Notes: generated by a model not told the origin, from the letters alone. A stretch of DNA of 64,000 nt from Agrobacterium salinitolerans (GCF_002008225.1 NZ_MRDH01000039.1:1-64000), one strand, 5' to 3'. Positions 19,501 to 28,195 are shown, counted from the first letter of the stretch. Numbers and translations are program-made.

Positions 19501-20001
19501 AAGGTATTCACCGATTTCGCGCTGACTGCTGAGACATATGGTCCGGTCTCCGTGCTGCCGACCCATGCCTATTTCTACGGCATGGAAGATGGCGAAGAGC
19601 TGTTTGCCGATCTCGAGCGCGGCAAGACGCTTGTCGTCGTCAATCAGGCTTCGTCCGGCGTTGATGACAAGGGCATGGTGACGGTGTTCTTCGAGATCAA
19701 TGGTCAGCCGCGCCGCATCAAGGTGCCGGATCGCGCCCATGGCGCTTCCGGCTCTGCGGTGCGCCGCAAGGCGGAACCCGGCAATGCGTCCCATATCGGC
19801 GCGCCGATGCCTGGTGTCATCAGCCGCGTCTTCATTAACCAGGGTCAGGAGGTCAAGGCTGGCGACGTGCTGCTCTCCATCGAGGCCATGAAGATGGAAA
19901 CGGCGCTGCATGCCGAACGCGACGGCAAGATCACTGAAGTTCTGGTAAAGCCCGGTGACCAGATCGATGCCAAGGACTTGTTGATCTCCTACGCCGAATA
20001 A
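16540..20001 (+). CDS. pyc: Pyruvate carboxylase
   Basis: A 1153-residue single-chain biotin enzyme that carboxylates pyruvate to oxaloacetate to refill the TCA cycle. In order: biotin carboxylase/ATP-grasp domain (residues ~1-450, with KASWGGGGRGMR), carboxyltransferase domain (~530-800, starting at DTTMRDGHQSLLATR), and a C-terminal biotinyl domain whose EAMKMET motif puts the biotinylated lysine at about 1118. The start is set at the TTG at 16540 because GGGGAG lies six bases before it and the product then begins MKISKILVANRSEIAIRV as in relatives; the longer TTG frame at 16519 adds seven residues. It has a good terminator and no operon partner. Confidence 0.96.
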   Translation: MKISKILVANRSEIAIRVFRAANELGIKTVAIWAEEDKLSLHRFKADESYQVGRGPHLAKDMGPIESYLSIEEVIRVAKLSGADAIHPGYGLLSESPEFVEACNKAGITFIGPTADTMRQLGNKVAARNLAISVNVPVVPATDPLPDDMAEVERMAAEIGYPVMLKASWGGGGRGMRAIRRREDLAREVTEAKREAKAAFGKDEVYLEKLVERARHVESQILGDTHGNVVHLFERDCSIQRRNQKVVERAPAPYLTEAQRQELAAYSLKIAAATSYIGAGTVEYLMDADTGKFYFIEVNPRIQVEHTVTEVVTGIDIVKAQIHILEGAAIGTAESGVPRQEDIRLNGHALQCRITTEDPEHNFIPDYGRITAYRSASGFGIRLDGGTSYTGAVITRYYDPLLVKVTAWAPQPDEAINRMDRALREFRIRGVATNLTFLEAIIGHDSFRNNTYTTRFIDSTPELFAQVKRQDRATKLLTYLADVTVNGHPETKGRARPSEKAAKPVVPYIDAPTPDGTKQLLDKLGPKGFSDWMRNEKRVLVTDTTMRDGHQSLLATRVRTHDIARVASVYAKALPQLLSLECWGGATFDVSMRFLTEDPWERLALIREGAPNLLLQMLLRGANGVGYKNYPDNVVKYFVRQAAKGGVDLFRVFDCLNWVENMRVSMDAIAEENKLCEATICYTGDLLNSARPKYDLKYYTNLAVELEKAGAHIIAVKDMAGLLKPAAAKVLFKALREATGLPIHFHTHDTSGISAATVLAAVDAGVDAVDAAMDAFSGNTSQPCLGSIVEALSGSERDTGLDTEWIRRISFYWEAVRNQYAAFESDLKGPASEVYLHEMPGGQFTNLKEQARSLGLESRWHEVAQAYADANRMFGDIVKVTPSSKVVGDMALMMVSQDLTVADVENPDREVSFPESVVSMLKGDLGQSPGGWPAALQKKALKGEAPYTVRPGSLLEDADLDAERKVIETKLERKVDDFEFASYLMYPKVFTDFALTAETYGPVSVLPTHAYFYGMEDGEELFADLERGKTLVVVNQASSGVDDKGMVTVFFEINGQPRRIKVPDRAHGASGSAVRRKAEPGNASHIGAPMPGVISRVFINQGQEVKAGDVLLSIEAMKMETALHAERDGKITEVLVKPGDQIDAKDLLISYAE

Positions 20002-20030
20002 GGCGTAGCTCATCGGCAATAGAGTTACGG

Positions 20031-20058
20031 ACGCCCGCCTTCCCGGCGGGCGTTTTTT
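20031..20058 (+). terminator. Intrinsic terminator of pyc
   Basis: ACGCCCGCC and GGCGGGCGT arms with a four-base loop followed by six T. Confidence 0.92.
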
Positions 20059-20076
20059 ATTGCGCTTCGGCAGAAA

Positions 20077-20120
20077 CTTGTTTATGCATGTTCGTGCACG
20101 TTTATTCTTGTTTATGCATG
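20077..20120. promoter_or_regulatory. Direct-repeat operator candidate before the deoR-type gene
   Basis: The 14-mer CTTGTTTATGCATG occurs exactly at 20077-20090 and 20107-20120, a 30-base period (about three helical turns). Between them lies TTCGTGCACGTTTATT, which shares the TTTAT core. The right copy ends seven bases before the deoR-type start codon, the usual place for an autorepression site. Binding by the adjacent regulator is inference. Confidence 0.6.
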
Positions 20121-20127
20121 AGTCCTA

Positions 20128-20928
20128 ATGAGTGATCATTTCGTCAGTGAGCGGCAGGCGCTCATCCTAGCGCAGCTACGGCAAAGCGGCCGCGTGCTCG
20201 CGCAGGATCTGGCCCAGAATTTCGGCGTTTCCGAAGACACGGTGCGCCGCGACCTGCGCGAGATGGCGGCGCGGGGGGAATGCCTGCGCGTTTATGGCGG
20301 GGCCCTGCTTTCCGACAGCACGACTGTGCCGCTCAAAACGCGGATTACCGAGGATGCTGACCGCAAGGCCATGCTGGCGCGCGCCGTCGTTCCGCTCATT
20401 GAACCGGGCATGGTGGTTTTCATCGATGCCGGGTCGACCAATCTTGCCATTGCACGAGCGATACCGGCCGGGCTCAATCTGACCGTAGTGACGAATACGC
20501 CCGCCATAGCCGCCGAGCTGACGGGGCGGGCCGATATCGATCTGGTGCTGATTGGCGGCAAGGTCGATCCTGCCGTTGGTGCGGCGATCGATGCCATGGC
20601 GCTTCGGCAGCTTGAACTGATGCGGCCAGATCTATGTGTCCTCGGTGTTTGCGGCGTTGCGGCCGAGACGGGCCTTTCGGCGGATGTTTTCGAGGATGCG
20701 GTGTTCAAGCGGCTTGCCTGTAGTGCCAGCCAGCGGGTGATCGCCGCCATCACCACGGAAAAGCTCGGCCATAAGGCTGCTTTCCACGTTCATGATTTTT
20801 CCCCACCGCTTTGCCTCGTGCTGGAACGGGATGCCGACCGTGCATTGGTCGAGTCGCTTTCGGCACAAGGCGTAGACGTTTATTGCGGCGAAGATGACGC
20901 TGCCCCGTTTTCTCATGGTCAAGTCTGA
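20128..20928 (+). CDS. DeoR-family transcriptional regulator
   Basis: A 266-residue DeoR/GlpR-type repressor. Residues ~5-60 are the winged helix-turn-helix (SERQALILAQLRQSG ... VSEDTVRRDLREMAARG), followed by the basic VYGGAL wing. The C-terminal DeoRC sensor domain, which in this family binds a sugar phosphate, spans ~75-235 (VVFIDAGSTNLAIAR, VLIGGKVDPAVG, CGVAAETGLSADVFEDA). No ribosome-binding site precedes the ATG, where the operator-like repeats lie. The MFS gene follows after 12 bases, so the pair is probably one operon in which the regulator controls uptake or efflux of its ligand. The ligand cannot be read from sequence. Confidence 0.9.
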   Translation: MSDHFVSERQALILAQLRQSGRVLAQDLAQNFGVSEDTVRRDLREMAARGECLRVYGGALLSDSTTVPLKTRITEDADRKAMLARAVVPLIEPGMVVFIDAGSTNLAIARAIPAGLNLTVVTNTPAIAAELTGRADIDLVLIGGKVDPAVGAAIDAMALRQLELMRPDLCVLGVCGVAAETGLSADVFEDAVFKRLACSASQRVIAAITTEKLGHKAAFHVHDFSPPLCLVLERDADRALVESLSAQGVDVYCGEDDAAPFSHGQV

Positions 20929-20940
20929 AGGATATTGCCG

Positions 20941-22131
20941 ATGAATGGCCCCACGACGTTTTCGCCGACAGGCACACGCTCATCCTATCTGACGCGGCAC
21001 AGGCTTGGCGTTTCGCTGCTGTTTTTGATGAACGGCTTCATGATGGGCTCATGGGCGCCGAAGATTCCGGAATTTGCCGCACGTCTGTCCCTCAGCGAAA
21101 GTGCGCTCGGCCTGATCATTCTGGTTTTCGGTATCGGTTCGCTGGTTTTCATGCCGATTGCAGGATCGCAGATCGCCCGTTTCGGCTCGCGTACGGTCAG
21201 CCTTGTCACCGCCGCCATCTTTCTGCCGACGCTGCTTTTCATCTCCTGGGCCGGCACCGTCTGGGCGGGGGTGATCGCGGTTTTCCTGTTCGGCGGGCTG
21301 ACGGGGGCGATGGATGTCGCCATGAACGCCAATGCGGTAGCGGTGGAGCGCGATATGCGCCGCGCCATCATGTCGTCGTGCCACGCTTTCTGGAGCCTCG
21401 GCGGCCTGATCGGCGCCGGTCTTGGCGGGTATCTCATCACGGCCATCGGTGTGCAGGGACACGCCATTGCGCTAACCGTCATCGCGCTCGTGCTGCTGGT
21501 CATTGCGTGGCCGCGCGTCCTTGCGGATCGTCCGCATCCGGAGGAGGAGCGCCCGAAAGGTGGCCTGCCGCTCACGCCGCTGCCGTGGATCATCGGCCTG
21601 ATGGCTCTGTTCTCGATGATTCCTGAAGGCGCTATCCTCGACTGGGGCGCGCTTTATCTGCGCAATGAACTCGGTGCTTCCGTATCGCAGTCCGGTTTTG
21701 CCTTTGCGGCCTTTTCCATGACCATGGCGGCGATGCGTTTTGCCGGCGATCTGGTGCGTGACCGCTTCGGCGCCGTGACGACCCTGCGCTTCTGTTCGGC
21801 CATGTCGATTATCGGTCTTATGATTGCCGGTCTTGCGGGAAATTCCACTATTGCGATCATCGGCTTCGCGATTGCCGGCATCGGCATTTCCAACATGGTG
21901 CCCATTGCCTTTTCCGCCGCCGGCAACATGCCGGGACTGGCGCCTGGCATTGGTCTCTCGGTGGTCACCACCATGGGCTATTCCGGCATTCTGGTGGCGC
22001 CATCGGCCATCGGCTTCATTGCCGAACATACCGGCCTTGCCAGCGTTTTCATCGCCTTGCCGCTCTTGCATGTGGTGGTTCTGCTGCTTTCGCGGCTCGC
22101 GCGCCATGCGGATGGCGCGGGCAAGGAATAG
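20941..22131 (+). CDS. MFS transporter, likely co-transcribed with the DeoR regulator
   Basis: A 396-residue major facilitator with about twelve hydrophobic segments, including the first-half loop and helix around GSWAPKIPEFAARL and repeated small-residue helices. It resembles the fucose-permease/YbjJ-like branch of the superfamily, but this placing is from memory of general pattern and is weak. The ATG at 20941 is preferred over the TTG at 20935 because AAGGA lies at a proper distance before it. Its position 12 bases after a DeoR-type gene suggests a sugar or sugar-derivative substrate. Confidence 0.85.
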   Translation: MNGPTTFSPTGTRSSYLTRHRLGVSLLFLMNGFMMGSWAPKIPEFAARLSLSESALGLIILVFGIGSLVFMPIAGSQIARFGSRTVSLVTAAIFLPTLLFISWAGTVWAGVIAVFLFGGLTGAMDVAMNANAVAVERDMRRAIMSSCHAFWSLGGLIGAGLGGYLITAIGVQGHAIALTVIALVLLVIAWPRVLADRPHPEEERPKGGLPLTPLPWIIGLMALFSMIPEGAILDWGALYLRNELGASVSQSGFAFAAFSMTMAAMRFAGDLVRDRFGAVTTLRFCSAMSIIGLMIAGLAGNSTIAIIGFAIAGIGISNMVPIAFSAAGNMPGLAPGIGLSVVTTMGYSGILVAPSAIGFIAEHTGLASVFIALPLLHVVVLLLSRLARHADGAGKE

Positions 22132-22251
22132 GCGTCTCGAATTTTGCCATGATTGCGGTAAAGTAGAAGCTCTCATGCGTTGGGTGTTGACAAGCCGGCC
22201 CCCTTGTTTCACCTCAATTGCCAGACCTTGCCGCAAGCTCCAGAGACCGCC

Positions 22252-23502
22252 ATGACGTCACATGCCGATTACGATCCCAAGCCCCGCCGCGCATCCGTCG
22301 CCGTAGACGTGGGCGGTGTCATCGTCGGTGGCGGCGCGCCCGTCGTCGTGCAGTCGATGACCAATACCGATACGGCGGATATCGACGCCACGGTCAGCCA
22401 AGTGGCGGCGTTGTTCCGCGCCGGTTCGGAAATCGTGCGCATCACCGTCGACCGCGACGAGAGTGCGGCCGCGGTGCCGAAAATCCGCGAGCGGTTGCTG
22501 CGTCTTGGGCTTGATGTGCCGCTTGTTGGCGATTTCCATTATATCGGCCACAAGCTTCTCGCCGATCACCCTGCCTGTGCCGAGGCGCTGGCCAAATACC
22601 GCATCAATCCGGGCAATGTCGGCTTCAAGGACAAGAAGGACAAGCAGTTCGGCGAGATCGTGGAAATGGCGATCCGTTACGACAAGCCGGTGCGAATCGG
22701 CGTCAACTGGGGCTCGCTCGATCAGGAATTGCTGACGACCCTGATGGACAGGAACAAGGAGCAAGGCTTCCCTCTCTCCGCCCGTCAGGTAACGCGAGAA
22801 GCGATCGTTCAGTCGGCGCTGATTTCCGCCGAGCTTGCCGAAGAAATCGGCCTGCCGCGCAACCGCATCATCCTGTCGGCCAAGGTCAGCCAGGTGCAGG
22901 ACCTGATCGCCGTTTATTCCATGCTGTCGGAACGCTCCGACCACGCCCTGCATCTCGGCCTGACCGAAGCGGGCATGGGTTCGAAAGGCATCGTCGCCTC
23001 GTCCGCCGCCATGGGTTACGTGCTTCAGCATGGCATCGGCGATACGATCCGCGTTTCGCTGACGCCGGAGCCGAATGGCGACCGCACCCGCGAGGTCCAG
23101 GTGGCGCAGGAACTGCTGCAGGTCATGGGCTTTCGTCAGTTCATTCCGGTCGTTGCGGCATGTCCTGGCTGCGGGCGCACCACGTCTACCGTGTTTCAGG
23201 AACTGGCCCAGAACATCCAGAACGACATTCGCAAAAACATGCCGATATGGCGGGAAAAATATCCCGGGGTCGAGGCGCTCAACGTTGCCGTCATGGGCTG
23301 CATCGTCAATGGGCCCGGCGAAAGCAAACATGCCGATATTGGCATTTCGCTGCCCGGAACCGGCGAAAGCCCGGCAGCGCCCGTCTTTATTGATGGCGAA
23401 AAGGCGCTGACCCTGCGTGGTCCCAACATCGCCGCCGATTTTGAAGCGCTTGTGATCGATTACATCGAAAAGCGTTTTGGCCGGAAAGATGCGGCGGAGT
23501 AA
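22252..23502 (+). CDS. ispG: 4-hydroxy-3-methylbut-2-en-1-yl diphosphate synthase (IspG/GcpE)
   Basis: A 416-residue iron-sulfur enzyme of the MEP isoprenoid pathway that reduces methylerythritol cyclodiphosphate to HMBPP. The [4Fe-4S] ligands are visible: Cys304 and Cys307 in CPGCGRT and Cys350 in [10 protein letters not shown]. The N-terminal part is the TIM-barrel with [16 protein letters not shown]. The frame is open to a start at 22180, but the ATG at 22252 gives the normal N-terminus; its ribosome-binding site is weak. It stands alone between the MFS gene and the OmpA-like lipoprotein gene. Confidence 0.96.
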   Translation: MTSHADYDPKPRRASVAVDVGGVIVGGGAPVVVQSMTNTDTADIDATVSQVAALFRAGSEIVRITVDRDESAAAVPKIRERLLRLGLDVPLVGDFHYIGHKLLADHPACAEALAKYRINPGNVGFKDKKDKQFGEIVEMAIRYDKPVRIGVNWGSLDQELLTTLMDRNKEQGFPLSARQVTREAIVQSALISAELAEEIGLPRNRIILSAKVSQVQDLIAVYSMLSERSDHALHLGLTEAGMGSKGIVASSAAMGYVLQHGIGDTIRVSLTPEPNGDRTREVQVAQELLQVMGFRQFIPVVAACPGCGRTTSTVFQELAQNIQNDIRKNMPIWREKYPGVEALNVAVMGCIVNGPGESKHADIGISLPGTGESPAAPVFIDGEKALTLRGPNIAADFEALVIDYIEKRFGRKDAAE

Positions 23503-23568
23503 AGAGTAGCGTGAAAAGGCCGGAATTCCATTGTCATACCTCCTGAACCTCTCGGAGCATCAAAACAC

Positions 23569-24231
23569 ATGATCAAAAAAATCGCGATCGTCGCCCTTTG
23601 CGGGACCTATCTTTCCGCCTGCACCACCACCGATCCCTATACGGGTGAGCAGAAGATTTCGAACACGGCGGGCGGCGCCGGCATCGGCGCCGTGGTCGGT
23701 GCTCTGGGTGGTCTGGCTGTCGGCGGTTCGCCGACCGGTCGCCGCAATGCAGCGCTCATCGGTGCGGGCATCGGCGCGCTCGCCGGCGGCGCCATCGGCA
23801 ATTACATGGATGGCCAGGAAGCAGAGCTTCGCGCCCAGCTTCAGGGAACCGGCGTTTCGGTTACCCGCCGTGGCGACAGCATCGTTCTCAACATGCCGTC
23901 GAACATCACCTTCGCGACGGACCAGGATCAGGTCATCCCGCCATTCTATCAGACGCTCGATTCTGTCGCCATCGTGCTGAACAAGTTCAACCGCACGCTC
24001 ATCGACATCAACGGCCATACCGATTCTACCGGCAGCGCCGGTTACAATCAGGGCCTTTCGGAGCGTCGTGCCGCGTCGGTCGCCAATTATCTCGGCGCGC
24101 GCGGCGTCGACCAGCGCCGTATTTCGACGCTCGGCTTCGGCCCGTCGCAGCCGATCGCCTCGAACGCAACGCCGGATGGCCGCGCCCAGAACCGTCGCGT
24201 CGAAGTGCTGATTTCGCCGCTCAAGGGCTGA
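23569..24231 (+). CDS. OmpA-family lipoprotein with glycine-zipper region
   Basis: A 220-residue outer-membrane lipoprotein of the YiaD/Pal-like type. Residues 1-17 are a signal peptide ending in the lipobox LSAC, with Cys18 as the lipidation site. Residues ~34-88 are a Gly/Ala-rich glycine zipper (two GAGIGA-type repeats). Residues ~105-220 are an OmpA C-terminal peptidoglycan-binding domain, with INGHTDSTGSAGYNQGLSERRA and the closing NRRVEVLI. Such proteins anchor the outer membrane to peptidoglycan. The gene appears monocistronic. Confidence 0.9.
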   Translation: MIKKIAIVALCGTYLSACTTTDPYTGEQKISNTAGGAGIGAVVGALGGLAVGGSPTGRRNAALIGAGIGALAGGAIGNYMDGQEAELRAQLQGTGVSVTRRGDSIVLNMPSNITFATDQDQVIPPFYQTLDSVAIVLNKFNRTLIDINGHTDSTGSAGYNQGLSERRAASVANYLGARGVDQRRISTLGFGPSQPIASNATPDGRAQNRRVEVLISPLKG

Positions 24232-24241
24232 TTGGGTGATG

Positions 24242-24272
24242 AAAAGCTGGGCGGAAGCCGCTCAGCTTTTTC
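24242..24272. terminator. Terminator between the OmpA-like gene and ispA
   Basis: AAAAGCTG and CAGCTTTT arms, extended inside by CGG/CCG, with T runs on both sides. The right arm overlaps the last codons of the convergent ispA gene (stop at 24262-24264), so the hairpin mainly serves the + strand lipoprotein gene. Confidence 0.75.
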
Positions 24273-25176
24273 GTTCAGCGATGAATCTGGCGGCCGCGAT
24301 GAGAATTGCGGCCTTTTCGCCATAAGGGGCCAAGAGTTCGCTGGCTTCCGCCACCTGCTCCTGCAGTTTGCGACGTGCCCAGTCTTCGCCGCGCAACGCC
24401 ACAAGCGTTCCCTTGCCGCGAGCGGCATCCTTTCCGGTGGCCTTGCCCATGGTGGCGGCGTCGGCCGTCAAATCCAGAAGGTCGTCGGCAAGCTGGAAGG
24501 CGAGGCCGATCTTTTCGCCGAAGAGACGCAGCCTTTGCCTTTCGGAAATGTCGCTGCCAGCAACAATTGCGCCCGCTTCACAGGCAAAACGTAACAGTGC
24601 GCCGGTTTTCATAGCCTGCAATGTAATGACGCCGGCTTCATCGGGTGCCTTCTTTTCCGCAGCGAGATCGAGCGCCTGGCCGCCAGCCATACCGCCTATG
24701 CCCGCTGCGCGGGCAAGCGAAAGCACGAGTGCGGTCTTGCGTTCCGCGGCTAGCGGATTTTCGTCCGAGGCGATGATATCGAAGGCAAGCGTCAGCAGGC
24801 TGTCACCCGCGAGAATAGCGGTTGCCTCATCGAATTTGCGATGCACCGTCGGCTGGCCGCGGCGCAGGTCGTCATCGTCCATGGCCGGCAGATCGTCATG
24901 AACCAACGAATAACAATGGAGGCATTCCAGTGCCGCGCCGACATAAAGGGCGGCTTCGGCATTCCCGCCCGCAAGGGCAGCACTTTCGATGACGAGGAAG
25001 GGCCGCAGGCGTTTGCCGCCGTTCAGCACGCCATGGCGCATGGCGTCGAGCAGGTTTTGCGGGCGCGTGATCTCATCCGCGCGGGCTTCGCCGGAAAGCA
25101 GGCGGCCAAGCAGGGCTTCGGTTTTTGCCGCGTTTTCGCGCAGTCTCGTTTCGAAATTCGTCATCTGAGCGTCCAT
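24262..25176 (-). CDS. ispA: Farnesyl diphosphate synthase (polyprenyl synthetase family)
   Basis: A 304-residue all-helical prenyltransferase that condenses IPP with DMAPP and GPP. The first Asp-rich motif is [10 protein letters not shown] (residues 94-103) and the second DDLLD (231-235). The residues before the first motif (CYSLVHDD) and the two-residue insertion in it are typical of bacterial farnesyl diphosphate synthases. Starts at 25176 (MDAQM) and 25164 (MTNFE) are both possible; the first has AGAG upstream. It is divergent from mtgA. No dxs or xseB gene neighbours it here, although these are often linked in other bacteria. Confidence 0.9.
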   Translation of the reverse strand: MDAQMTNFETRLRENAAKTEALLGRLLSGEARADEITRPQNLLDAMRHGVLNGGKRLRPFLVIESAALAGGNAEAALYVGAALECLHCYSLVHDDLPAMDDDDLRRGQPTVHRKFDEATAILAGDSLLTLAFDIIASDENPLAAERKTALVLSLARAAGIGGMAGGQALDLAAEKKAPDEAGVITLQAMKTGALLRFACEAGAIVAGSDISERQRLRLFGEKIGLAFQLADDLLDLTADAATMGKATGKDAARGKGTLVALRGEDWARRKLQEQVAEASELLAPYGEKAAILIAAARFIAERKS

Positions 25177-25275
25177 GCGCGCTCTTTGGCATGCCGGACG
25201 AATGCAGGCAAACCTTTTCGTGATTCCGGGGTCGCAACGGTGTCACCGGACTCGCCTTCAAGGCGGCAATGGACT

Positions 25276-26061
25276 ATGAAAGGCTTCAATTGGCGTGGGG
25301 CGCGGGGACGGATATTGAGCAGTACGCCTGAAAGCGACGCAGAATATGCCGTGCTGGCGGAAGACCGAAGCAGGCAGAAGGTGGATTTTCGCACGTTGGC
25401 AAAGCGTATCGTCATGACCATGCTGGTTTTGCTGATTCTGCCCTATCTGTTGATTCCGGTTTATGCGTTGCCATTCATCCGGCCTGTTTCGACGCTGATG
25501 CTGACCGATATGGTCACTCTGCAGGGTTATGATAGACGCTGGGTGCCGCTTGAGGATATTTCGCCGCGCCTCGTGCAATCCGTGATGATGTCCGAGGACG
25601 GGCAATTCTGTTTCCATGGCGGCGTGGACTGGAACCAGATGCAATCCGTGGTCAGCGATGCGCTTGAGGGGGCTTCCACCCGCGGCGCCAGCACTATTCC
25701 GATGCAGACGGCGAAGAATCTGTTCTTATGGAACGGCCGCTCGTTTTTGCGCAAGGGGCTGGAATTGCCGCTGGCAATTGCCGCCGATTTCGTGTGGTCG
25801 AAAAAGCGGATGATGGAGATTTATCTCAACGTTGCGGAATGGGGACCGGGAATTTACGGTATCGAGGCTGCCGCCCAGCACCATTTCAAGGTGCCGGCCG
25901 CAAAACTCAGCTCCCGTCAGGCGGCGCTGCTGGCTGTGTCACTACCCAATCCAATCGACCGCGTCGCCAGCAAGCCGGGACGCGGGCTGCAACGGCTTGC
26001 TAGCCTCATCGAACGGCGCGCCCGCGCCTCCGGCGGCTATGTCGGCTGCGTGCTGGATTGA
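25276..26061 (+). CDS. mtgA: Monofunctional biosynthetic peptidoglycan transglycosylase
   Basis: A 261-residue GT51 enzyme that polymerises lipid II glycan strands at the periplasmic face of the inner membrane. One membrane span lies at about residues 46-68. The catalytic motif [13 protein letters not shown] (106-118) holds the general-base glutamate Glu107; later GT51 motifs are [15 protein letters not shown] and [20 protein letters not shown]. There is no transpeptidase domain. The frame is open far upstream (to 24841) only because it runs antisense to ispA; the ATG at 25276 is chosen with AAGGCGG before it. A longer-than-usual cytoplasmic tail (~45 residues) precedes the span. Confidence 0.93.
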   Translation: MKGFNWRGARGRILSSTPESDAEYAVLAEDRSRQKVDFRTLAKRIVMTMLVLLILPYLLIPVYALPFIRPVSTLMLTDMVTLQGYDRRWVPLEDISPRLVQSVMMSEDGQFCFHGGVDWNQMQSVVSDALEGASTRGASTIPMQTAKNLFLWNGRSFLRKGLELPLAIAADFVWSKKRMMEIYLNVAEWGPGIYGIEAAAQHHFKVPAAKLSSRQAALLAVSLPNPIDRVASKPGRGLQRLASLIERRARASGGYVGCVLD

Positions 26062-26076
26062 TCCCGGCGTGCCGCT

Positions 26077-27096
26077 TCAGCCTTTCTTGAAAATATAATC
26101 GGTTTCCTGTCGCAGGGTTTCGCCTGGCCGCAGGATGGCGTGCGGGAAATCCGCGTGGTTGACGGCGTCCGGCCATATCTGCGTTTCCAGGCAGAAACCG
26201 GCAAAGGGGCCATAGCGACGGCCATCGAGGCCGGGAACCGGAACATCCAGTTTAAAGGCCGAATAAAACTGCACACCGGGTTCGGTGGTGTGAACTTCAA
26301 GGGCGATATCGGAGGCCGACGAATAGGCGCGGGCGACCTTGCGCTTGGCGCGGCGCTCTGGCGAGAGGCAGAAATTATGGTCGTAGAGAACCTGCTCTCC
26401 ATTCTCCTTGCGCCGCATCGGTGTCGGGTGGCGCAGGTCGAAGACGGTGCCTTCGACGGAGCGGATTTCGCCCGTCGGTATCTGCTTGTCGTTGGTGGGC
26501 AGGTAAAAATCAGCCGCGATGCTGATCTCATGCCCAAGTGCGGTGTCTGCGCCATCGAGATTGAAGTAGGAATGCTGGCAGACATTGGCGATGGTCGGCT
26601 GGTCGGTCACCGTTTCATAGACAACCGAAAGCACGCCGCCGTCGAGGATCGTATAGGTGGCCGTGACCGTGCAATTACCGGGATAACCGGCGCGGCCATC
26701 GGGATCGATGATCTGCAGAACCACATGGCTTTCGCCATGTTCCATCAACATCCAGTTGCGTTTGCCCATGCCGTCGCTACCGCCATGCAGGTGGCTTACG
26801 CCCTTTTCATTGAGCTCCAGCTGGTATTCGTGTCCGTCGATCGAGAACCGGCCGTCGCCAATACGGTTGGCGTTGCGGCCGGGGGTGGCGCCGAAATAGG
26901 AGGAATATTTATAGTCCTCGAACTTGTCGAAGCCGAGCACGAGGGGCGGCTGGTGGCCTTCAAGACGCAGATCCTGAATAACGGCGCCCCAGGTGATGAT
27001 CTTGGCCGTCAGCCCGCCTTTCGAGATGGTGACGCGTTCGACTTTTTCGCCGGTCGCCGTGAAACCGAAATTCTCCCGCACCGCCGCGTCGCTCAT
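26077..27096 (-). CDS. galM: Galactose mutarotase (aldose 1-epimerase)
   Basis: A 339-residue aldose 1-epimerase that interconverts alpha and beta anomers of galactose and related sugars. The substrate histidines are His104 (SHLHGG) and His175 (NVCQHSYFNL); the catalytic glutamate is in the late GFCLETQIWPD motif. An Arg in GRNANRI (74-80) also matches. The ATG at 27096 is chosen because GGGAGA precedes it and the product then starts like relatives; the frame continues 54 codons upstream into non-coding sequence. It lies downstream of metA on the same strand, 73 bases away, and may be partly co-transcribed, but an inverted repeat lies between them. Confidence 0.92.
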   Translation of the reverse strand: MSDAAVRENFGFTATGEKVERVTISKGGLTAKIITWGAVIQDLRLEGHQPPLVLGFDKFEDYKYSSYFGATPGRNANRIGDGRFSIDGHEYQLELNEKGVSHLHGGSDGMGKRNWMLMEHGESHVVLQIIDPDGRAGYPGNCTVTATYTILDGGVLSVVYETVTDQPTIANVCQHSYFNLDGADTALGHEISIAADFYLPTNDKQIPTGEIRSVEGTVFDLRHPTPMRRKENGEQVLYDHNFCLSPERRAKRKVARAYSSASDIALEVHTTEPGVQFYSAFKLDVPVPGLDGRRYGPFAGFCLETQIWPDAVNHADFPHAILRPGETLRQETDYIFKKG

Positions 27097-27120
27097 AACG
27101 TCATTCTCCCGATTGCCATG

Positions 27121-27156
27121 AATTGCCGGCGGACGTTGCGTCATTTTCCGGCAATT
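27121..27156 (-). repeat. Inverted repeat between metA and galM
   Basis: Perfect nine-base arms AATTGCCGG (27121-27129) and CCGGCAATT (27148-27156) with an 18-base spacer. No U-rich tract follows on the minus strand, so it is either a Rho-independent-like mRNA 3' stabilising hairpin of metA or an operator near the galM start. Confidence 0.5.
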
Positions 27157-27169
27157 CGCAATCCGCAAT

Positions 27170-28096
27170 TTACGCAGCGAGTTTGCCGATGGATTCGAGA
27201 TCGTAGGGCGTCGTCTGGTATATTTCGTTGATCCAGTTGCCGAAAAACAGATGGGCATGGCTGCGCCAACGGTTGAGCGGGGCTAGTTCCGGATCATTGT
27301 GCGGAAAATAATCATGCGGCAGCTTGATGGGAACGCCGGAATTCACGTCACGGAAATATTCGTCGGACAATGAGGTCGAATCATATTCGACATGATTGAA
27401 CATATAGAGACGGTTGCCTTCCTTTTCATGCACCAGACACACGCCCATTTCCTCAGATTCCATCAGGATTTCGAGGTCGGGGTGTTTTTCGATATCGGCG
27501 CGCCTAACTTCCGTCCAGCGTGATACCGGAACCTGAAAATCGTCCGAAAAGCCGTTGAGGTAGATCGAGGAGGGGCAAAGGTTGCGGTGGCGATAGACCC
27601 CGAAAGCTTTTTCCTTCAGCTCGTATTTCGGCACCCCATGGAAATGATAGATGGCGGCCATCGCGCCCCAGCAGACGTTGAGGGTCGAATGAACATTGGT
27701 GCGGGTCCATTCAAATATCTTCTGCATTTCATTCCAATAGGTGACGTCCTCATATTCCAGCAGCTCAATCGGCGCGCCGGTGATGATGAAACCGTCGAAC
27801 TTGCGGTGACGCACTTCTTCCCACGTCTCGTAGAAGGAGAGGAGATGTTCTTCCGGCGTGTTCTTGGCGCGATGGCCGCCGATGCGGATGAGCGACAATT
27901 CCACCTGCAGCGGCGAGGCGCCGACGAGGCGCGCCATCTGGATTTCGGTCTTGATCTTGTTCGGCATGAGGTTGAGAAGCCCGATCTGGAGCGGGCGGAT
28001 ATCCTGCCGGATGGCCGCCGTTTCGGTCATGACCCGCACGCCCTCATGAACGAGGGTCTCAAAGGCGGGAAGCGTATCGGGAATCTTGATCGGCAT
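27170..28096 (-). CDS. metA: Homoserine O-acyltransferase MetA (predicted acetyl-CoA type)
   Basis: A 308-residue MetA-family enzyme that acylates L-homoserine in the first committed step of methionine synthesis. The catalytic cysteine is Cys142 in NVCWGAMA; the partner His and Glu are in MFNHVEYDS and later. Residue 111 is glutamate ([13 protein letters not shown]), where the E. coli succinyltransferase has glycine. Published work on MetA enzymes ties Glu at this position to acetyl-CoA use, so an O-acetyltransferase is predicted. The ATG at 28096 follows AGAGAG. Expression is expected to be controlled by the SAM-II riboswitch and terminator in the leader. Confidence 0.95.
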   Translation of the reverse strand: MPIKIPDTLPAFETLVHEGVRVMTETAAIRQDIRPLQIGLLNLMPNKIKTEIQMARLVGASPLQVELSLIRIGGHRAKNTPEEHLLSFYETWEEVRHRKFDGFIITGAPIELLEYEDVTYWNEMQKIFEWTRTNVHSTLNVCWGAMAAIYHFHGVPKYELKEKAFGVYRHRNLCPSSIYLNGFSDDFQVPVSRWTEVRRADIEKHPDLEILMESEEMGVCLVHEKEGNRLYMFNHVEYDSTSLSDEYFRDVNSGVPIKLPHDYFPHNDPELAPLNRWRSHAHLFFGNWINEIYQTTPYDLESIGKLAA

Positions 28097-28140
28097 GTCG
28101 AACTCTCTTTTCCGGGTCGCGTAAAGAACGTTGCGAAAAC

Positions 28141-28170
28141 AAAAAAACCGGCAGCGAAATCGCGACCGGT
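28141..28170 (-). terminator. Intrinsic terminator in the metA leader (attenuator)
   Basis: On the minus strand ACCGG/CCGGT and GCG/CGC stems around an ATTT loop are followed by seven T. It lies between the SAM-II aptamer and the metA start, so it should act as a regulated terminator rather than an end-of-gene one. Confidence 0.8.
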
Positions 28171-28195
28171 CCCAGGAAATTGCCCTTTTCCTCGA

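Noticed and set aside
16489-20019. A 1176-codon open frame on the minus strand across pyc
   Set aside because: It mirrors the codon pattern of pyc exactly, has no recognisable domain and starts and ends with the gene; it is a high-GC antisense shadow.
24841-25275. N-terminal extension of the mtgA frame by 145 codons
   Set aside because: This part is antisense to ispA and unlike the GT51 family.
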